From positions 1 through 60,328 of the forward strand of contig JAGXFQ010000013.1 in the NCBI GenBank assembly GCA_024637145.1: a stretch of 60,328 nt of DNA, read 5' to 3'. Positions 35,228 to 44,200 of this stretch are shown here, one piece after another. Position numbers and translations under genes: made by a program. The notes under the pieces were generated by a model. The model made no database searches. It worked only from the letters and a program-made list of their open reading frames with translations, and was not told the origin of the DNA. This DNA comes from Desulfobulbaceae bacterium (lineage in GTDB: Bacteria > Desulfobacterota > Desulfobulbia > Desulfobulbales > SURF-16). Within the stretch, counting starts at the first letter, position 1. Every line of letters starts with the position of its first letter.

Positions 35228-35992
35228 TCACTGGGCAAAGATCTTGTCAAAGGCGGCAAAGACGGTCTGCAGCACAGGCACATCCTCTTCCAGTTCAAGG
35301 TAGGAGCCGCCCCGGATCTCCTGCTGGATAAGCTCGTCACTGGCGGGGAAGATGCCGCCTAAGGGCAGGTGGCTGTCGGCCACGGCCTCGCTGATCTTGG
35401 CCTCCAGCTCCGGAGAAAGGGGGGTGGGGGTGCGGTTGACCATGAGGTATTTGTTTTTGACCTCCAGCCCCAGCGGCTTGGTGATGTCGGCAATGCGGCG
35501 GGCCGTGAGGATGCCCCGGGCCGAAGGATCGGAGACGATGAGCAGGTAGTCTATGACGCGCAGGTTGAGGCGGCTTAAGTGCTCCATGCCCGCCTCGTTG
35601 TCGACGATGATGTAGCGATAATTGCCGGCCAGCCGCTCCATGGTCATGGCCAGGTACTGGTTGGCCGCACAGTAGCAGCCCGGGGCGTCCGGCTGGCCCA
35701 TGACCAGCAGGTCATAGCCCGATTCTTCAATGATGGCCTGCTGGATCTTCATCTCCATGAACTGGTCGCGGGTCATGCCGATGGGCAGATCGCCCTTCAG
35801 CTCCTGTCTGATCGCGCCGATGGTCATGTCGATGTCCAGGCCAAGCAGTTCGTTGAGGTTGGCGTTGGCGTCGGCATCCACGGCCAGGATGGGCGTCTGC
35901 TGGCGGCTCACCAGATATTTGATGAGCAGAGCCGAGAGGGTGGTCTTGCCGGTGCCGCCCTTGCCGGCCATGGCTATTATTTTTGGGGTCAT
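35228..35992 (-). CDS. CooC-type nickel-insertion ATPase
   Basis: A 254-residue MinD/SIMIBI-class ATPase. The deviant Walker A is MAGKGGTGKTTLSALL, followed by AVDADANANLNELLG (Walker A' Asp) and IIVDNEAGMEHLSR. The CxC pair in PGCYCAANQ matches the metal-binding dimer-interface cysteines of CooC, which loads nickel into carbon monoxide dehydrogenase. No CODH gene is nearby, so its client is elsewhere. The start at 35,992 is chosen because it begins the conserved MTPKIIAMAGKGG; an open frame continuing to 36,130 only translates hairpin element C into a repeated Lys/Arg/Asn peptide. Confidence 0.88.
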   Translation of the reverse strand: MTPKIIAMAGKGGTGKTTLSALLIKYLVSRQQTPILAVDADANANLNELLGLDIDMTIGAIRQELKGDLPIGMTRDQFMEMKIQQAIIEESGYDLLVMGQPDAPGCYCAANQYLAMTMERLAGNYRYIIVDNEAGMEHLSRLNLRVIDYLLIVSDPSARGILTARRIADITKPLGLEVKNKYLMVNRTPTPLSPELEAKISEAVADSHLPLGGIFPASDELIQQEIRGGSYLELEEDVPVLQTVFAAFDKIFAQ

Positions 35993-36005
35993 ATTTAGAG
36001 AATGT

Positions 36006-36117
36006 CTGGAGTAAGAAGTTGAGAAATAAGAATGGGGAAGCCCATATTGAAAATTACCTCTTTTTTGTTTACCTGCTAACTTCTTATTTCTCAACTCCTT
36101 ATTTCGCAACTTCTTGC
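36006..36117. repeat. Long hairpin element C upstream of the cooC-like gene
   Basis: The right arm (36,078-36,117) is a tandem array with a 15-nt period (complement reads AAGAAGTTGCGAAAT, AAGGAGTTGAGAAAT). The left arm (36,008-36,032) pairs with it, including a perfect 15-nt match (36,018-36,032 with 36,081-36,095). It starts with ATGTCTGGAGTA, nearly the same string found in the loop of element A. It lies in the divergent gap between the cooC-like gene and ileS. Confidence 0.85.
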
Positions 36118-36260
36118 CTGTGGCCGCCACATAACCCTTGCAAGAAAAGGGGGAGTTGGTATTTTAGCGGGTTTATGTCCTCCCTTAGGGTAGGCCATTT
36201 TACAGTGCAAACCCGGCCGATGTCGAGGTCGTGCGGATATTTTCTCATGGAGATGATTTT

Positions 36261-39047
36261 ATGGATTACAGGGAAACCCTGAACCTGCCAGCAACAAATT
36301 TTAAAATGAAGGCCAATCTTACCCAGAAGGAGCCTGAATATTTGAAAAAATGGCAAAAGGATGATCTCTACGCCCAGGTCCAGGAGGCCACCCGGCACCG
36401 GCCTCTGTATATTCTGCATGACGGCCCTCCTTATGCCAATGGGCATCTCCACATGGGCCATGCCTTCAATAAGATCTTAAAGGATATTATCCTCAAGTCC
36501 CGCCGCATGGCAGGCTTTCACGCCCCCTTTGTGCCGGGCTGGGATTGTCACGGTCTGCCCATTGAGCTCAATGTCGACAAGGAGATGGGGGCCAAGAAGA
36601 AGGAGGTGCCCAAGCTCTCTTTCCGGGCCGCCTGCCGCAAATATGCCGAAAAATGGGTAAAGACCCAGAAGGCGGAGTTTCAGCGTTTCGGGGTGCTGGC
36701 GGACTGGGACAACCCCTATATCACCATCCATTATTCCTACGAGGCGGCCATTGCCCGGGAGTTCAACCGTTTTCTGATGAACGGCTCCGTGGTGCGCAGC
36801 AAAAAGCCGGTCTATTGGTGCTCTTCCTGTGTCACTGCCCTGGCTGAGGCCGAGGTGGAGTATGACGACCACACCTCCCACTCCATCTATGTCAAATTTG
36901 AGGTGGAGCAGGATCTGGGTGACCTTATCCCGGAGCTGGCCGGCAAAAAGAGTTCGGTGGTGATCTGGACCACCACCCCCTGGACCCTGCCCGCCAATAT
37001 GGGGGTGGCCCTCCATCCCCAGTTTGATTACGCCGCCGTGGAGGTAAATGGCGAGGTGCTGATCATGGCCCAGGCCCTGGTGGAAAAGGCCATGGCCGTC
37101 TTTGGCCTGGAGGAGTACCGGGAGCTCGCCGTTTTTTCTGGCCGTCTGCTGGAAGGCCGCCGCTGTCGGCATCCTTTCCTGGCCCGCCACTCCCAGATCG
37201 TTCTGGCCGATTACGTCACTCTGGAGACGGGTACCGGCTGTGTCCACACCGCCCCCGGTCATGGCCGCGAGGATTACATCACCGGCCTCAACTATGATCT
37301 GGAGGTGCTGAGCCCGGTGGACGATAAGGGTGTTTTCACCGAAGAGGCGGGCGTCTATGCCGGCATGCATATCAGGGATGCCAATCTGCTGATCTGCGCG
37401 GATCTGGCGGCAAGCGGTCATCTGCTGGCCCAAAAAGAGATGAGCCACAGCTATCCTCATTGCTGGCGCTGCCGGCAACCGGTGATCTTCCGGGCCACGG
37501 AACAGTGGTTCATCGGCATGGAGAGCAATCAGCTCCGCGCTAAGGCCCTGGCCGCCATCAAGGAGGTGGCCTGGACGCCGAGCTGGGGGATGGAGCGCAT
37601 TCACGGCATGGTGGAGAACCGGCCTGACTGGTGCCTCTCCCGGCAACGGGCCTGGGGAGTGCCCATCACCGCTATTCTCTGCGAAAAGTGCGGCCAGATC
37701 ATGAACACCGACCAGGTGAATGGGCGCATTGACGAGCTCTTCCGGCAGGAGGGGGCTGATGCCTGGTTTATTCATGATGTCAGCGCCTTCCTCGGCAAGG
37801 ACGCGGTGTGCGGTTGCGGCTCCACCGAGTTCAAGAAGGAAGAAGATATTCTGGACGTCTGGTTTGATTCCGGGGTCAGCTATGCCGCCGTACTCGAGGA
37901 GCGCGGTCTGCCCACCCCGGCCGATCTCTACCTGGAGGGTTCTGACCAGCATCGCGGCTGGTTTCAGAGCGCGTTGCTGGCCTCGGTGGGGACCCGGGGC
38001 ACCGCCCCCTACAAGGGCGTGCTCACCCACGGCTTTGTGGTGGACAAGCACGGTCGGAAGATGTCCAAGTCTGTGGGCAATGTCATCGCCCCTGAAGAGA
38101 TCATCAAGGAATACGGGGCCGAGATCCTGCGTCTCTGGGTCTCCTCCGAGGATTATAGCGACGAGATCAAGATCTCCAAGGAGATGCTGAAGCAGCTCGC
38201 CGATGCCTATCGCAAGATCAGAAACACCATCCGGTATCTGCTCAGCAATCTCGGGGATTTTAATCCAGCCACCGACATGGTGGCCTTTGCCGAGATGGAG
38301 GAGCTGGACCGCTGGGCCCTGGCCCAGTATGAGCGCATGAAGCGCCGGGTCCGCAATGGCTATGATTCCTATGAGTTTCACCACGTCTTCCATGGTCTCC
38401 ACCAATTCTGCACCGTGACCATGAGTAATTTCTACCTGGATATCCTCAAGGACCGTCTCTATTCGGAGCTCCCCGCCTCCCGGCTGCGCCGTTCCGCCCA
38501 GACCGTGCTTTACGAGGTCCTGGTGGGCATGCTTAAGCTGATGGCGCCGGTGGCCACCTTTACGGCGGTGGAGTCATGGGAGTATCTGCCCGCCGATGCC
38601 CAGCGGGAGGAGAACATCTTCATTGCCCTCTTTCCCGAGGAGAACGACGCCTATCTCCAGGATGAGCTGCATGCCACCTGGAAACGTCTGCAGGAGGTGC
38701 GGGGCGAGATCACCAAGGTCCTGGAGGCGGCCCGCCGCGACAAGGTGATCGGCCATCCCCTGGAGGCCGAGGTGGTACTCACCGCCGGCCCTGAGCTGAC
38801 CGCTTTTCTGGCCGATAAGTGGCAGACCCTGGAGAGGATCTCCAATGTCTCCGTGCTGACCCGGGCGGAGGTGCCACCTGCCGGCGCCGTGGCCTGCCAG
38901 GAGCTGGCCGGCCTTCATCTCCTGGTCAGACCGGCCAGCGGCGACAAATGTGAGCGGTGCTGGACCCGCAGCACCACGGTTGGTGCCGCGGACGAGCATC
39001 CCACCCTGTGCAGCCGCTGCCTCGGGGTGATCAACGAACTTGTATAA
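36261..39047 (+). CDS. ileS: Isoleucyl-tRNA synthetase IleS
   Basis: A 928-residue class I synthetase charging tRNA-Ile. It has the HIGH-type motif PPYANGHLHMGHAFNK, the CP1 editing domain (IWTTTPWTLPANMGVALHP, HTAPGHGREDY), LDVWFDSGVSYAAVL, and the KMSKS loop KHGRKMSKSVGN. The C-terminal zinc module reads CERCW...CSRC, the bacterial type I form. The start at 36,261 (MDYRETLNLP) has GGAG upstream. lspA follows after 79 bp, a common pairing. Confidence 0.98.
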   Translation: MDYRETLNLPATNFKMKANLTQKEPEYLKKWQKDDLYAQVQEATRHRPLYILHDGPPYANGHLHMGHAFNKILKDIILKSRRMAGFHAPFVPGWDCHGLPIELNVDKEMGAKKKEVPKLSFRAACRKYAEKWVKTQKAEFQRFGVLADWDNPYITIHYSYEAAIAREFNRFLMNGSVVRSKKPVYWCSSCVTALAEAEVEYDDHTSHSIYVKFEVEQDLGDLIPELAGKKSSVVIWTTTPWTLPANMGVALHPQFDYAAVEVNGEVLIMAQALVEKAMAVFGLEEYRELAVFSGRLLEGRRCRHPFLARHSQIVLADYVTLETGTGCVHTAPGHGREDYITGLNYDLEVLSPVDDKGVFTEEAGVYAGMHIRDANLLICADLAASGHLLAQKEMSHSYPHCWRCRQPVIFRATEQWFIGMESNQLRAKALAAIKEVAWTPSWGMERIHGMVENRPDWCLSRQRAWGVPITAILCEKCGQIMNTDQVNGRIDELFRQEGADAWFIHDVSAFLGKDAVCGCGSTEFKKEEDILDVWFDSGVSYAAVLEERGLPTPADLYLEGSDQHRGWFQSALLASVGTRGTAPYKGVLTHGFVVDKHGRKMSKSVGNVIAPEEIIKEYGAEILRLWVSSEDYSDEIKISKEMLKQLADAYRKIRNTIRYLLSNLGDFNPATDMVAFAEMEELDRWALAQYERMKRRVRNGYDSYEFHHVFHGLHQFCTVTMSNFYLDILKDRLYSELPASRLRRSAQTVLYEVLVGMLKLMAPVATFTAVESWEYLPADAQREENIFIALFPEENDAYLQDELHATWKRLQEVRGEITKVLEAARRDKVIGHPLEAEVVLTAGPELTAFLADKWQTLERISNVSVLTRAEVPPAGAVACQELAGLHLLVRPASGDKCERCWTRSTTVGAADEHPTLCSRCLGVINELV

Positions 39048-39126
39048 ACAGCGAGGCGGTAGGGAGGAGGGCCGGCCGCGCTCATCCCTGGCCATTGCTC
39101 CTCTCTCATTTCTTTTGAAAAAAACT

Positions 39127-39651
39127 ATGGCATCTCAAGCAACCCCGTCTCATGTCAACCTGGCCATGCGCCGCTTTTACTCCATGCTTTCCATCCTCTG
39201 GGGGATGGTAGCCCTGGATCAGGCCACGAAATGGTGGATCATGGAGAGCTTCAGGCTCCATGAGCTGCGGGAGGTGATCCCCGGCTTTTTCAACCTGGTC
39301 TATCTCCATAACAGCGGCGCCGCCTTCAGCCTGCTCGCCTCGGCGGAGGGCGCCTGGAAAAAGTGGTTCTTTATTGTCGTGGCGGTCGGCGCCCTGGCCT
39401 TTATCCTGGTGTTGTTCAAGCAGTACTGCCTGAAAAACAGGACCTATACCGTGGCCTTGGGTCTTATCGCCGGCGGCGCGGTGGGCAACCTCATTGATCG
39501 CCTCCGTTTTGGCTCTGTGGTGGATTTTCTCGATTTTTATCTGGCCGGCTATCACTGGCCCGCCTTCAATGTGGCTGATTCCGCCATCTGTATAGGGGTG
39601 GGGTTGTTTCTCTACCGGAACCTGCGGGACGGCAACCCGGACAAAATATAA
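39127..39651 (+). CDS. lspA: Lipoprotein signal peptidase LspA
   Basis: A 174-residue inner-membrane aspartic protease that removes lipoprotein signal peptides after diacylglyceryl attachment. Four transmembrane segments are apparent. The catalytic aspartates sit in GAVGNLIDRLRFG and AFNVADSAICIG, and the conserved VYLHNSGAAFSLL loop is present. The start at 39,127 is by homology; there is no strong ribosome site. It processes clients such as the two lipoproteins at 48-50 kb. Confidence 0.96.
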   Translation: MASQATPSHVNLAMRRFYSMLSILWGMVALDQATKWWIMESFRLHELREVIPGFFNLVYLHNSGAAFSLLASAEGAWKKWFFIVVAVGALAFILVLFKQYCLKNRTYTVALGLIAGGAVGNLIDRLRFGSVVDFLDFYLAGYHWPAFNVADSAICIGVGLFLYRNLRDGNPDKI

Positions 39652-39690
39652 TTCTTTCCCCTCTTGATCTCACTGCCTAGGAGTAGAAAA

Positions 39691-40626
39691 ATGGCGAAAA
39701 CAGCAATTCTCTTTCCCGGCCAGGGCTCGCAGTTTGTCGGCATGGGCAGGGATTTTCTTGACACAGACAGCGATGCCCAGGCCCTGATGGCCAAGGCCGA
39801 AGAGATTTCCGGCTTCCCCCTGGAGAAGCTGTGCCTGCAGGGCCCCCTGGAGGAGCTCACCCGTACCCTTCATCTGCAGCCGGCCGTGACCGTGCTCAAT
39901 CTCATCTGCTGGCAGGCCCTGGCCAAGGCCGGCGTTAAGGGTGATTTCTTTGCCGGCCATTCCCTGGGGGAATATGCCGCCCTCCAGGCCGCCGGCGTCC
40001 TCAGCGCTGAGGACGCCCTGCAGCTGGTCACCGAAAGGGGCCGGCTCATGGAGCGGGAGGCCCGGGCCAATCCCGGTGCCATGAGCGCCATCTTGAAACT
40101 GGGCATCGAGGAGGTGCAGGGGCTTGTTGCCGCCTGTCGGGAGAGGGGAGAGGTGACAATCGCTAACTATAACTCGGCCCAGCAGATCGTCATTTCCGGC
40201 GTCAAGGAGGCGGTGGAGGCGGTGGGCGTCCTGGCGGCGCAAAAGGGGGGCAAGGCCATTGCCCTGCCGGTGAGCGGCGCCTGGCATTCCCGGCTGGTGG
40301 CCGGTGCCATTGCCGATTTTGAAAAGGCCATGGCTGGGGTGACCTTTAACCCGCCCCGGGCCACCATGCTCTTTAATGTCACTGCCGCCCCGGAGACGGA
40401 TCCCCAGCTCATCCGCGCCATGATGAGCCAGCAGATTGCCGCCATGGTCAGGTGGTATGAGATCATCATGGCCATGTACCACCAGGGTGCCACTACCTTC
40501 ATCGAGGTGGGGCCCAAAAAGGTGCTCACCGGCCTGATGAAAAAAGTGCTGCCACCGGGTCATAACTGCACCTGTCTGCAGGTGGAGGATCCAGCCACTT
40601 TGGCCGTCTGTCTGGAAAGGATCTAA
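39691..40626 (+). CDS. fabD: Malonyl-CoA:ACP transacylase FabD
   Basis: A 311-residue alpha/beta-hydrolase-like enzyme transferring malonate from CoA to acyl carrier protein for fatty acid elongation. Motifs are ILFPGQGSQFVGMG, the nucleophile elbow GHSLGEYAAL, GAMSAIL, and the catalytic His in GAWHSRLV, with IEVGPKKVLTGL at the C-terminus. TAGGAG precedes the ATG at 39,691. The rest of the fab cluster is not adjacent, which is less usual. Confidence 0.96.
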   Translation: MAKTAILFPGQGSQFVGMGRDFLDTDSDAQALMAKAEEISGFPLEKLCLQGPLEELTRTLHLQPAVTVLNLICWQALAKAGVKGDFFAGHSLGEYAALQAAGVLSAEDALQLVTERGRLMEREARANPGAMSAILKLGIEEVQGLVAACRERGEVTIANYNSAQQIVISGVKEAVEAVGVLAAQKGGKAIALPVSGAWHSRLVAGAIADFEKAMAGVTFNPPRATMLFNVTAAPETDPQLIRAMMSQQIAAMVRWYEIIMAMYHQGATTFIEVGPKKVLTGLMKKVLPPGHNCTCLQVEDPATLAVCLERI

Positions 40627-40931
40627 AGGGTTTTTCCTGTCTGCCATCACCCCGGGGCCTGAGGCCGTTTCCTCTCTGCTGGGGAAAAAACAGCTTTGGG
40701 GAAGGCCGCAGGTTGTTGCAGTGGTAAAGCGTCCGGGTTGGCCGTTAAGGGGGGAATCCACCCTGAAAGAGGCGGGTCGGCGTCGCCTGGGGAGTCCCTT
40801 TAAAAACTTGACATCCAAAGGCAGACCAAGTAATTTCTCCTGTTTCCATATTCAGGTGTATGGGTGCGCCCTTGGTGTGGCCCCATCTCTTATTAATTGC
40901 AGCCCCTGACATGCAGTGCCTATAAAATAAA
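40627..40931. other. Intergenic region upstream of ffh
   Basis: This 305-bp gap between fabD and ffh holds a sigma-70-type promoter candidate about 100 bp before ffh. A 62-codon frame crosses it but has no ribosome site or recognisable content. I saw no tRNA or 4.5S RNA fold here. Confidence 0.55.
40808..40836 (+). promoter_or_regulatory. Candidate sigma-70 promoter of the ffh-rpsP operon
   Basis: TTGACA at 40,808-40,813, a 17-bp spacer and TAATTT at 40,831-40,836. The -35 is perfect, the -10 moderate. It lies 96 bp before the ffh start, heading the ffh-rpsP-khpA-rimM-trmD-rplS run. Confidence 0.5.
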
Positions 40932-42296
40932 ATGTTTGATAATCTTTCCGATCGCCTCAATAAAGTGTTCCGCGACCTGCGCGGCCACGGCAAGCTCTCT
41001 GAGAAGAATATTCAGGAAGCCCTGAAAGAAGTGCGTATGGCCCTGCTGGAGGCCGACGTCAACTTCAAGGTGGTCAAGGATTTTATCGCCACCATCGAGC
41101 AGAAGGCCGTGGGCCATGAGGTCACGGAAAGCCTTTCTCCTGGCCAGCAGGTGGTCAAGATCGTCCATGATGAGCTGGTAGAGCTCCTGGGCGGCCAGGC
41201 CGCGCCCCTGCAGCTGGGCGGCAAAGGGCCGGCTATTATCATGCTGGTGGGTCTGCAGGGTTCCGGTAAGACGACCTCTGCCGGTAAGCTGGCAAAATTA
41301 TTGAAGAAGCAGGGGAGGCGTCCCTACCTGGTCCCGGCGGACGTCTATCGGCCTGCCGCTATCCAGCAGCTCACCATCCTGGGCGAGAGCCTGGCCATTC
41401 CGGTTCATCCCTCCACCGCGGATCAGGATCCGGTGGCCATTGCCAGGAATGCCGTAAAGGCGGCCGTCAACAACAATTATGATACCCTGCTCATTGATAC
41501 GGCCGGTCGTCTCCATGTTGATGAAACGCTCATGGCAGAGCTGCGCAATATCAAGGCAGCGGTAAACCCCGCGGAGATCCTCTTTGTGGCAGATGCCATG
41601 ACGGGTCAGGATGCGGTCACTGTTGCCGAAAAATTTAATCAGGACCTGGCCATCTCCGGTGTCCTGCTCACCAAGATGGAGGGCGATGCCCGCGGCGGTG
41701 CAGCGCTTTCCATCAAAAAGGTGACCCAGCGCCCCATCAAGTTTGTCGGGGTTGGTGAAGAGCTTGACGCCCTGGAGGTCTTTCATCCTGACAGGGTGGC
41801 CTCCCGTATCCTGGGCATGGGCGACCTTCTTACCCTCATTGAAAAGGCGGAAGAGGTTGTTGACAAGAAGCAGGCCGACCAGCTGGCCAGGAAGATCAGC
41901 AGGGATGCCTTCACCCTGGAGGATTTTCTCGATCAGATCCAGCAGATCAAGAAGATGGGTTCCCTGGAGCAGATCATGGGGATGATCCCGGGCCTGAACC
42001 GCATGAAGCAGATGCAGAATATGCAGAAGCCTGATGAAAAGGAACTGGGCAAGGTGGAGGCGGTTATCCGCTCCATGACCCGTGAGGAACGGCGCAAACA
42101 TCAGATCATCACCGCCAGCCGGCGGCAGCGCATTGCCCGGGGCAGCGGCACTACGGTGCAGGATGTCAACAAGGTGCTCAAGAGCTACACCGAAATGCTC
42201 AAGATGATGCAGAAGATGAAGGGCAAGATGGGTGGTGGCCCTGTTATGGCCGGCGGCAAGAAGAAGCGCAAGCGACCTAAAGGATTAATGAGATAG
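40932..42296 (+). CDS. ffh: Signal recognition particle protein Ffh (SRP54)
   Basis: A 454-residue SRP GTPase. The N domain is [17 protein letters not shown]-domain motifs are [42 protein letters not shown] and [13 protein letters not shown]. The methionine-rich M domain ([15 protein letters not shown]) binds signal peptides and 4.5S RNA. The C-terminus is Lys-rich with a Met/Gly linker. Neighbouring rpsP and trmD genes are the standard context. Confidence 0.97.
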   Translation: MFDNLSDRLNKVFRDLRGHGKLSEKNIQEALKEVRMALLEADVNFKVVKDFIATIEQKAVGHEVTESLSPGQQVVKIVHDELVELLGGQAAPLQLGGKGPAIIMLVGLQGSGKTTSAGKLAKLLKKQGRRPYLVPADVYRPAAIQQLTILGESLAIPVHPSTADQDPVAIARNAVKAAVNNNYDTLLIDTAGRLHVDETLMAELRNIKAAVNPAEILFVADAMTGQDAVTVAEKFNQDLAISGVLLTKMEGDARGGAALSIKKVTQRPIKFVGVGEELDALEVFHPDRVASRILGMGDLLTLIEKAEEVVDKKQADQLARKISRDAFTLEDFLDQIQQIKKMGSLEQIMGMIPGLNRMKQMQNMQKPDEKELGKVEAVIRSMTREERRKHQIITASRRQRIARGSGTTVQDVNKVLKSYTEMLKMMQKMKGKMGGGPVMAGGKKKRKRPKGLMR

Positions 42297-42418
42297 AGGC
42301 GGTGGTTGGCGCTTCTTTAACCAATAACAAAGATAGATTGTATTATAAAATAAAGGGTTTTTGGGAGGGTGGTCTTGGCCATTGCTCCCTGGAAAACGCT
42401 CTTTTTAAGGAGAACAAC

Positions 42419-42661
42419 ATGGCTGTAAAAATTCGTTTGACCAGAATGGGTAAGAAGAAAAAGCCCTTTTACCGCATTGTGGCGGCAAACTCTGAGGCCC
42501 CCCGTGATGGTAAATTCCTGGATGTGGTGGGCACCTATGACCCCATGCAGGATCCGGCAGCAGTCACGATCAATCAAGAGAAGCTGCAGCATTGGCTTGC
42601 CCAGGGCGCTACCCCCTCCACCACCGTCAAAAGCCTGATGGCTAAGGTTGTTGCCGAATAA
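42419..42661 (+). CDS. rpsP: 30S ribosomal protein bS16
   Basis: An 80-residue ribosomal protein, starting [20 protein letters not shown], the hallmark of bS16, with [12 protein letters not shown] and [15 protein letters not shown]. The start at 42,419 has AAGGAG upstream; an upstream frame from 42,302 is rejected. khpA starts immediately after the stop. Confidence 0.98.
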   Translation: MAVKIRLTRMGKKKKPFYRIVAANSEAPRDGKFLDVVGTYDPMQDPAAVTINQEKLQHWLAQGATPSTTVKSLMAKVVAE

Positions 42662-42898
42662 ATGCAGGAACTTGAACTCATTCGGTATATAGCCACGGCC
42701 CTGGTCGAAGATCCGGCCAGTGTGGAGGTCAAGGAAATTGACCAGGATGAGGCCCGGATCATAGAGCTGCGCGTGGCGCCGGATGATCTTGGCAAGGTGA
42801 TCGGCAAGCAGGGCCGCACCGCCCGGGCCATGCGCTCGTTGCTGGCTGCGGCCACTGCCGGCAGCGGCCAGGATATCCGGCTGGAGATTGTTGAATAG
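42662..42898 (+). CDS. khpA: KH-domain RNA-binding protein KhpA (YlqC family)
   Basis: A 78-residue single KH domain with the GxxG loop in LGKVIGKQGRTARAMRSLL. KhpA is a small RNA chaperone that pairs with KhpB in some bacteria. The ATG directly abuts the rpsP stop codon, so translation is coupled. The position between rpsP and rimM is conserved across many phyla. Confidence 0.95.
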   Translation: MQELELIRYIATALVEDPASVEVKEIDQDEARIIELRVAPDDLGKVIGKQGRTARAMRSLLAAATAGSGQDIRLEIVE

Positions 42899-42901
42899 CA
42901 G

Positions 42902-43444
42902 ATGGCAGGTGGCAAGGTGACAGGACCTCCAGGTCTGATCCAGGTGGGCACTATCACCAAACCGCAAGGTATTCGCGGTGAGGTGAGGATCCACAGCCTC
43001 TCGGGCCAGCCGGAGAATTTCCGCGACTACCCCGAGCTTGTCCTGATTGCGGCGAAGGACCGGCCCCGGAATTATAAAGTGACCTCTTTTCGGAGCCAGG
43101 GCAATGTTGCCGTGGTGGCCCTGGCCGGAGTGGCTGACCGCAACGACGCCGAAGCCCTGGTGGGCTGCCAGGTCTGGGTGGCTGAGGAGGCCCTCGCCCC
43201 TTTGGCCGCGGACGAGTTTTATTGGCATGAGGTCATGGGCGCGGAGGTGAAGGACGTGGAGGGCAATTTCTTGGGCAACCTTACCTCTCTGTTGACCGCC
43301 GGCGGCACCGAGTTGATGGTGGTTCAGCAGGATGGGGAGGAGATGCTTATCCCCAGTGGGCCGGAATTTGTGGTGGAAATCGGGCCGGCAGGGATTATTG
43401 TTGATCTGCCCCCTGGTTTCCGTGATATCAACCGCGCACAATGA
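42902..43444 (+). CDS. rimM: Ribosome maturation factor RimM
   Basis: A 180-residue 16S processing factor that binds ribosomal protein uS19. The N-terminal domain begins VGTITKPQGIRGEVRIHSL and the C-terminal PRC-barrel shows FYWHEVMGAEV and MLIPSGPEFV. Four bases after khpA; the stop overlaps the trmD start (ATGA). Confidence 0.95.
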   Translation: MAGGKVTGPPGLIQVGTITKPQGIRGEVRIHSLSGQPENFRDYPELVLIAAKDRPRNYKVTSFRSQGNVAVVALAGVADRNDAEALVGCQVWVAEEALAPLAADEFYWHEVMGAEVKDVEGNFLGNLTSLLTAGGTELMVVQQDGEEMLIPSGPEFVVEIGPAGIIVDLPPGFRDINRAQ

Positions 43445-44172
43445 GTCTTCGTTTTGATGTCCTCACCATCTTTCCGGACCTGCTCACCTCCCCTCTAGAG
43501 GAAGGGATCATCCGCCGGGCCCGCCAGGATGGCAAGATCGAGGTTGTCATCACCAATATCCGTGATTTTGCCACGGATAAGCATGCCATGACCGATGACC
43601 GCCCCTTTGGCGGCGGGGAAGGCATGGTCATGAAACCGGAACCCCTCACCGCGGCCACCAACCAGGTGCGGCGGGCAGGAAGCGGCAAGGTCGTGCTGCT
43701 GAGTCCTCAGGGGCGCCGTTTTGACCAGAAGGTGGCGGAAGAATTTGCCGGCCTGGAGCAGCTGATCCTGGTCTGCGGACGGTACGAGGGCGTTGACCAG
43801 CGTTATATTGAGCAGCAGGTGGATGAAGAGATTTCCATCGGTGACTATATCCTCACCGGTGGCGAGTTGGGGGCCATGATCATCATTGACGCCGTGACCA
43901 GGCTTCTGCCCGGGGTCCTGGGCTGTGCGGATTCGGTGAGTGGCGACACCTTCAGCCGGGGCAGCCTCAAGTATCCGCAATATACCCGGCCGCGCCTCTT
44001 TGTAGATCAGGAGGTGCCGGCGATTCTGCTCTCTGGCGATCACGCCAAGATTGAGCAGTGGCGCTGGCTGCAGGCCGTGACCAAGACAAAAAACAGACGG
44101 CCTGATCTCTTTGCCACCATGGAGTTTTCCGGCAAAGAGCGTAACCTTCTAAAAAAACACGGCATTATTTGA
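43441..44172 (+). CDS. trmD: tRNA (guanine-37-N1)-methyltransferase TrmD
   Basis: A 243-residue SPOUT-class knotted methyltransferase that makes m1G37 and prevents frameshifting. Signatures are FDVLTIFPDL, the DDRPFGGGEGMVMKPEP segment, VCGRYEGVDQRYIE and the trefoil-knot region SIGDYILTGGELGAM. Overlaps rimM by 4 bp. Length is typical. Confidence 0.98.
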   Translation: MSLRFDVLTIFPDLLTSPLEEGIIRRARQDGKIEVVITNIRDFATDKHAMTDDRPFGGGEGMVMKPEPLTAATNQVRRAGSGKVVLLSPQGRRFDQKVAEEFAGLEQLILVCGRYEGVDQRYIEQQVDEEISIGDYILTGGELGAMIIIDAVTRLLPGVLGCADSVSGDTFSRGSLKYPQYTRPRLFVDQEVPAILLSGDHAKIEQWRWLQAVTKTKNRRPDLFATMEFSGKERNLLKKHGII

Positions 44173-44200
44173 CCGGCTGTGTTGGGCCATGGTGGAACCT

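Noticed and set aside
36118..36260. tRNA or T-box leader before ileS
   Set aside because: No tRNA fold or T-box motif was found in the leader.
36477..38405. Long open frame of about 640 codons on the minus strand opposite ileS
   Set aside because: It is a shadow of the high-GC codon usage of ileS: low-complexity His/Gly/Leu composition, no ribosome site, and no recognisable domain.
40721..40909. Short frame upstream of ffh
   Set aside because: It spans the probable ffh promoter and lacks a ribosome site or conserved content.
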